Below are positions 62,899 through 64,000 of a DNA stretch of 64,000 nucleotides, in pieces. The DNA lies in the NCBI RefSeq assembly GCF_037038585.1, contig NC_092520.1, forward strand, positions 120,932,001-120,996,000, read 5' to 3'. The notes under the pieces are model-generated. The model saw only the letters and a list, made by a program, of their open reading frames with translations. It ran no database searches and had not been told where the DNA came from. Each line of letters begins with the position of its first letter. Within the stretch, counting starts at the first letter, position 1. This stretch comes from Patagioenas fasciata. Taxonomy: Eukaryota > Chordata > Aves > Columbiformes > Columbidae. The translations under genes were made by a program, and so were the position numbers.

Positions 62899-63380
62899 CT
62901 AAAAAACCAACATAATAAAATATTCAAATGATTTTTTTTAATGCCCTTTGTGGATTCTTTTTTTTTTTTTATCCTATAGGCTGTCACACATCACTGAGGT
63001 CAAACATGTCTATATTATACATTCTTCATTTTCATTTAGCTAGAGTAAGCTGTGCTAGGACAATAGAGAAATCTGTACTTAAAAAAACACAGTCCTGGTA
63101 ACCATTCTTAATAATGCCATAAAAATAATTTTCAAGTCTAGGTCTGAAATTTGTAAGCTGATCAGGTGGATGATTGCTGACAAAATAAAACTATTACCAC
63201 AGTTAAAAATATGTAAATTAAAAAAAAAAAAAGTGAAGGTAACACAAAAATAAAAACACACATTCACACATGCTCTTTTTTTAATGAAACAACAGAATAC
63301 AATTGTACCTACTAATCATTCTGGCTCAAAAATCAACGAAGAAGTAGAATCATTTAGTGAATTCTTTGAACACACACACA

Positions 63381-63452
<72 letters not shown>

Positions 63453-63787
63453 TGCAAGCTCAGCTTTTGCCAAATGCTCAACAGAAACACCCAACGGGGA
63501 CATCAAAGAGGGAAAGGTTCATACTCTTGGATACTCAGTTACTTAAAAGGATTTCCTTCCATACTCCTCTTACATAAATGTATCATTGCTTTCTAACTTG
63601 ACAAAATGTATGTCTTTTTATAAATGTATATATGGGCACACACAAGATATTTATTACTTTTTCAATAATATGCATATGTAATATTAAATCTGATTAAGAC
63701 AGAAGTAGCTAATCATTTCCAAAACTAACATTTTATCAGTATTAAGAAATGCTAAAAAATATTTAAAATGTGGACAAAACCACATAC
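62899..63787 (-). other. VWA3B intron containing a long (CA)n tract
   Basis: An 889-base intron inside the first Tudor-like repeat. It holds the microsatellite at 63,371-63,449 and two poly(A)/poly(T) runs. Confidence 0.85.
63371..63449. repeat. (CA)n microsatellite
   Basis: Thirty-nine CA units with one GA interruption near the left end, followed by CGCATGCA. On the VWA3B sense strand it is (TG)n, about 340 bases after the donor at 63,788. A tract this long is likely to be length-polymorphic. Confidence 0.97.
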
Positions 63788-63902
63788 CTGGATAATAAAA
63801 TCCTGTGACATCTGATCTTGCAATGACCTTTTGGCTTCTGTGAGTCACAAATACTTTTTGTCCTCTTTTAGATTTTGGCTTCACAGTCTCTTCTCCAAGT
63901 CT
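63788..63902 (-). CDS. VWA3B: VWA3B exon: start of DUF4537/Tudor-like repeat 1
   Basis: This exon is 115 nt, phase 0 in and phase 1 out, with acceptor TTGAATTACAG and donor CCAG|gtatgt. It encodes RLGEETVKPKSKRGQKVFVT and HRSQKVIARSDVTGFYYPG. The pattern of a basic linker, then GQKVFV and VIARSDVTGFYYPG, is the first strand pair of a Tudor-like barrel (compare the 'VLAR-D-DG-YYPG-V' signature of DUF4537 proteins). Confidence 0.88.
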
Positions 63903-64000
63903 CTGTAATTCAATACAATTATTCCTTCCACAACAGCTAATCCAGTCAGCCTCAATCTATCCTTTGGAATTAATAAAAAATGTAGGCAATGTAATGTTAT

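Larger units (their letters stand above)
54334..63902 (-). other. VWA3B: VWA3B gene, 3' portion (DUF4537/Tudor-like domain), runs in from the right edge
   Basis: At least four clear exons (63,902-63,788; 62,898-62,774; 61,629-61,492; 60,954-60,857) join in phase into two linked Tudor-like beta-barrel repeats of the DUF4537 type. VWA3A and VWA3B carry such a domain C-terminal to the von Willebrand factor A region. VWA3B lies directly 5' of CNGA3 in the same orientation in human, which matches the arrangement here, so the name rests on domain plus synteny. Two further exons and a terminal exon with stop and poly(A) signal complete a phase-consistent model. The von Willebrand A domain itself must lie right of base 64,000. 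Its molecular function is poorly known. Confidence 0.75.

Noticed and set aside
63284-63596. His/Thr-repeat frames at 63.3-63.6 kb
   Set aside because: Translation of the (CA)n microsatellite.
1-64000. CRISPR arrays, tRNA or rRNA genes, operons, prophage or plasmid features
   Set aside because: None seen. The sequence has vertebrate exon-intron organisation and avian repeats.

Overview
The window is vertebrate nuclear DNA and almost certainly avian. It carries several CR1 retrotransposon 3' ends with the usual tail of short ATTCTATGATTCTGTGA-like repeats, a CR1-linked GC-rich avian interspersed repeat, widely spaced small exons with GT/AG borders, an isolated CpG island and no prokaryotic gene organisation. 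The species cannot be fixed from the sequence. I identified exons by translating conceptual splice products and checking that donor, acceptor and codon phase agree from exon to exon. Names come from remembered family knowledge, not from a search.

Region 1 (1-19,864, minus strand): the 5' part of CNGA3, the cone photoreceptor cyclic-nucleotide-gated channel alpha subunit. Seven coding exons are present, from the start codon at 19,833 down to 1,450. They encode residues 1-266: the cytosolic N terminus, the S1 segment and S2. The large last exon (S3-S6, pore, C-linker, cGMP-binding domain) lies beyond base 1. Introns are mostly unique AT-rich sequence with simple repeats.

Region 2 (19,865-31,300): the probable 5' intron or flank of CNGA3. 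It holds a degraded old CR1 copy (about 23.1-23.8 kb), a CR1 3' end fused to a GC-rich avian repeat (24.67-25.62 kb), an A/C-rich tract, and a CpG island (about 30.28-31.29 kb). The island may hold a non-coding first exon of CNGA3 or the promoter of an unannotated transcript.

Region 3 (31,300-54,330): about 23 kb with no gene I can support. It contains CR1 fragments (39.3-39.9, 47.8-47.9, 49.6-50.0 and 50.3 kb), a possible ancient tRNA-type SINE (about 35.7 kb), simple repeats and an AT-rich block that looks like conserved non-coding DNA (34.6-34.9 kb).

Region 4 (54,334-64,000, minus strand): the 3' part of a gene with a DUF4537/Tudor-like domain, most likely VWA3B, which neighbours CNGA3 in the same orientation in other vertebrates. 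Four exons (63,902 to 60,857) are clear. Two more (57,302-57,387 and 55,987-56,053) join in phase. A terminal exon (54,364-54,613) with a strong acceptor, a stop and an AATAAA signal 24 bases later closes a plausible model. CNGA3 and VWA3B are functionally unrelated neighbours. Transcription runs right to left through both, so VWA3B ends about 34 kb upstream of the CNGA3 start codon.
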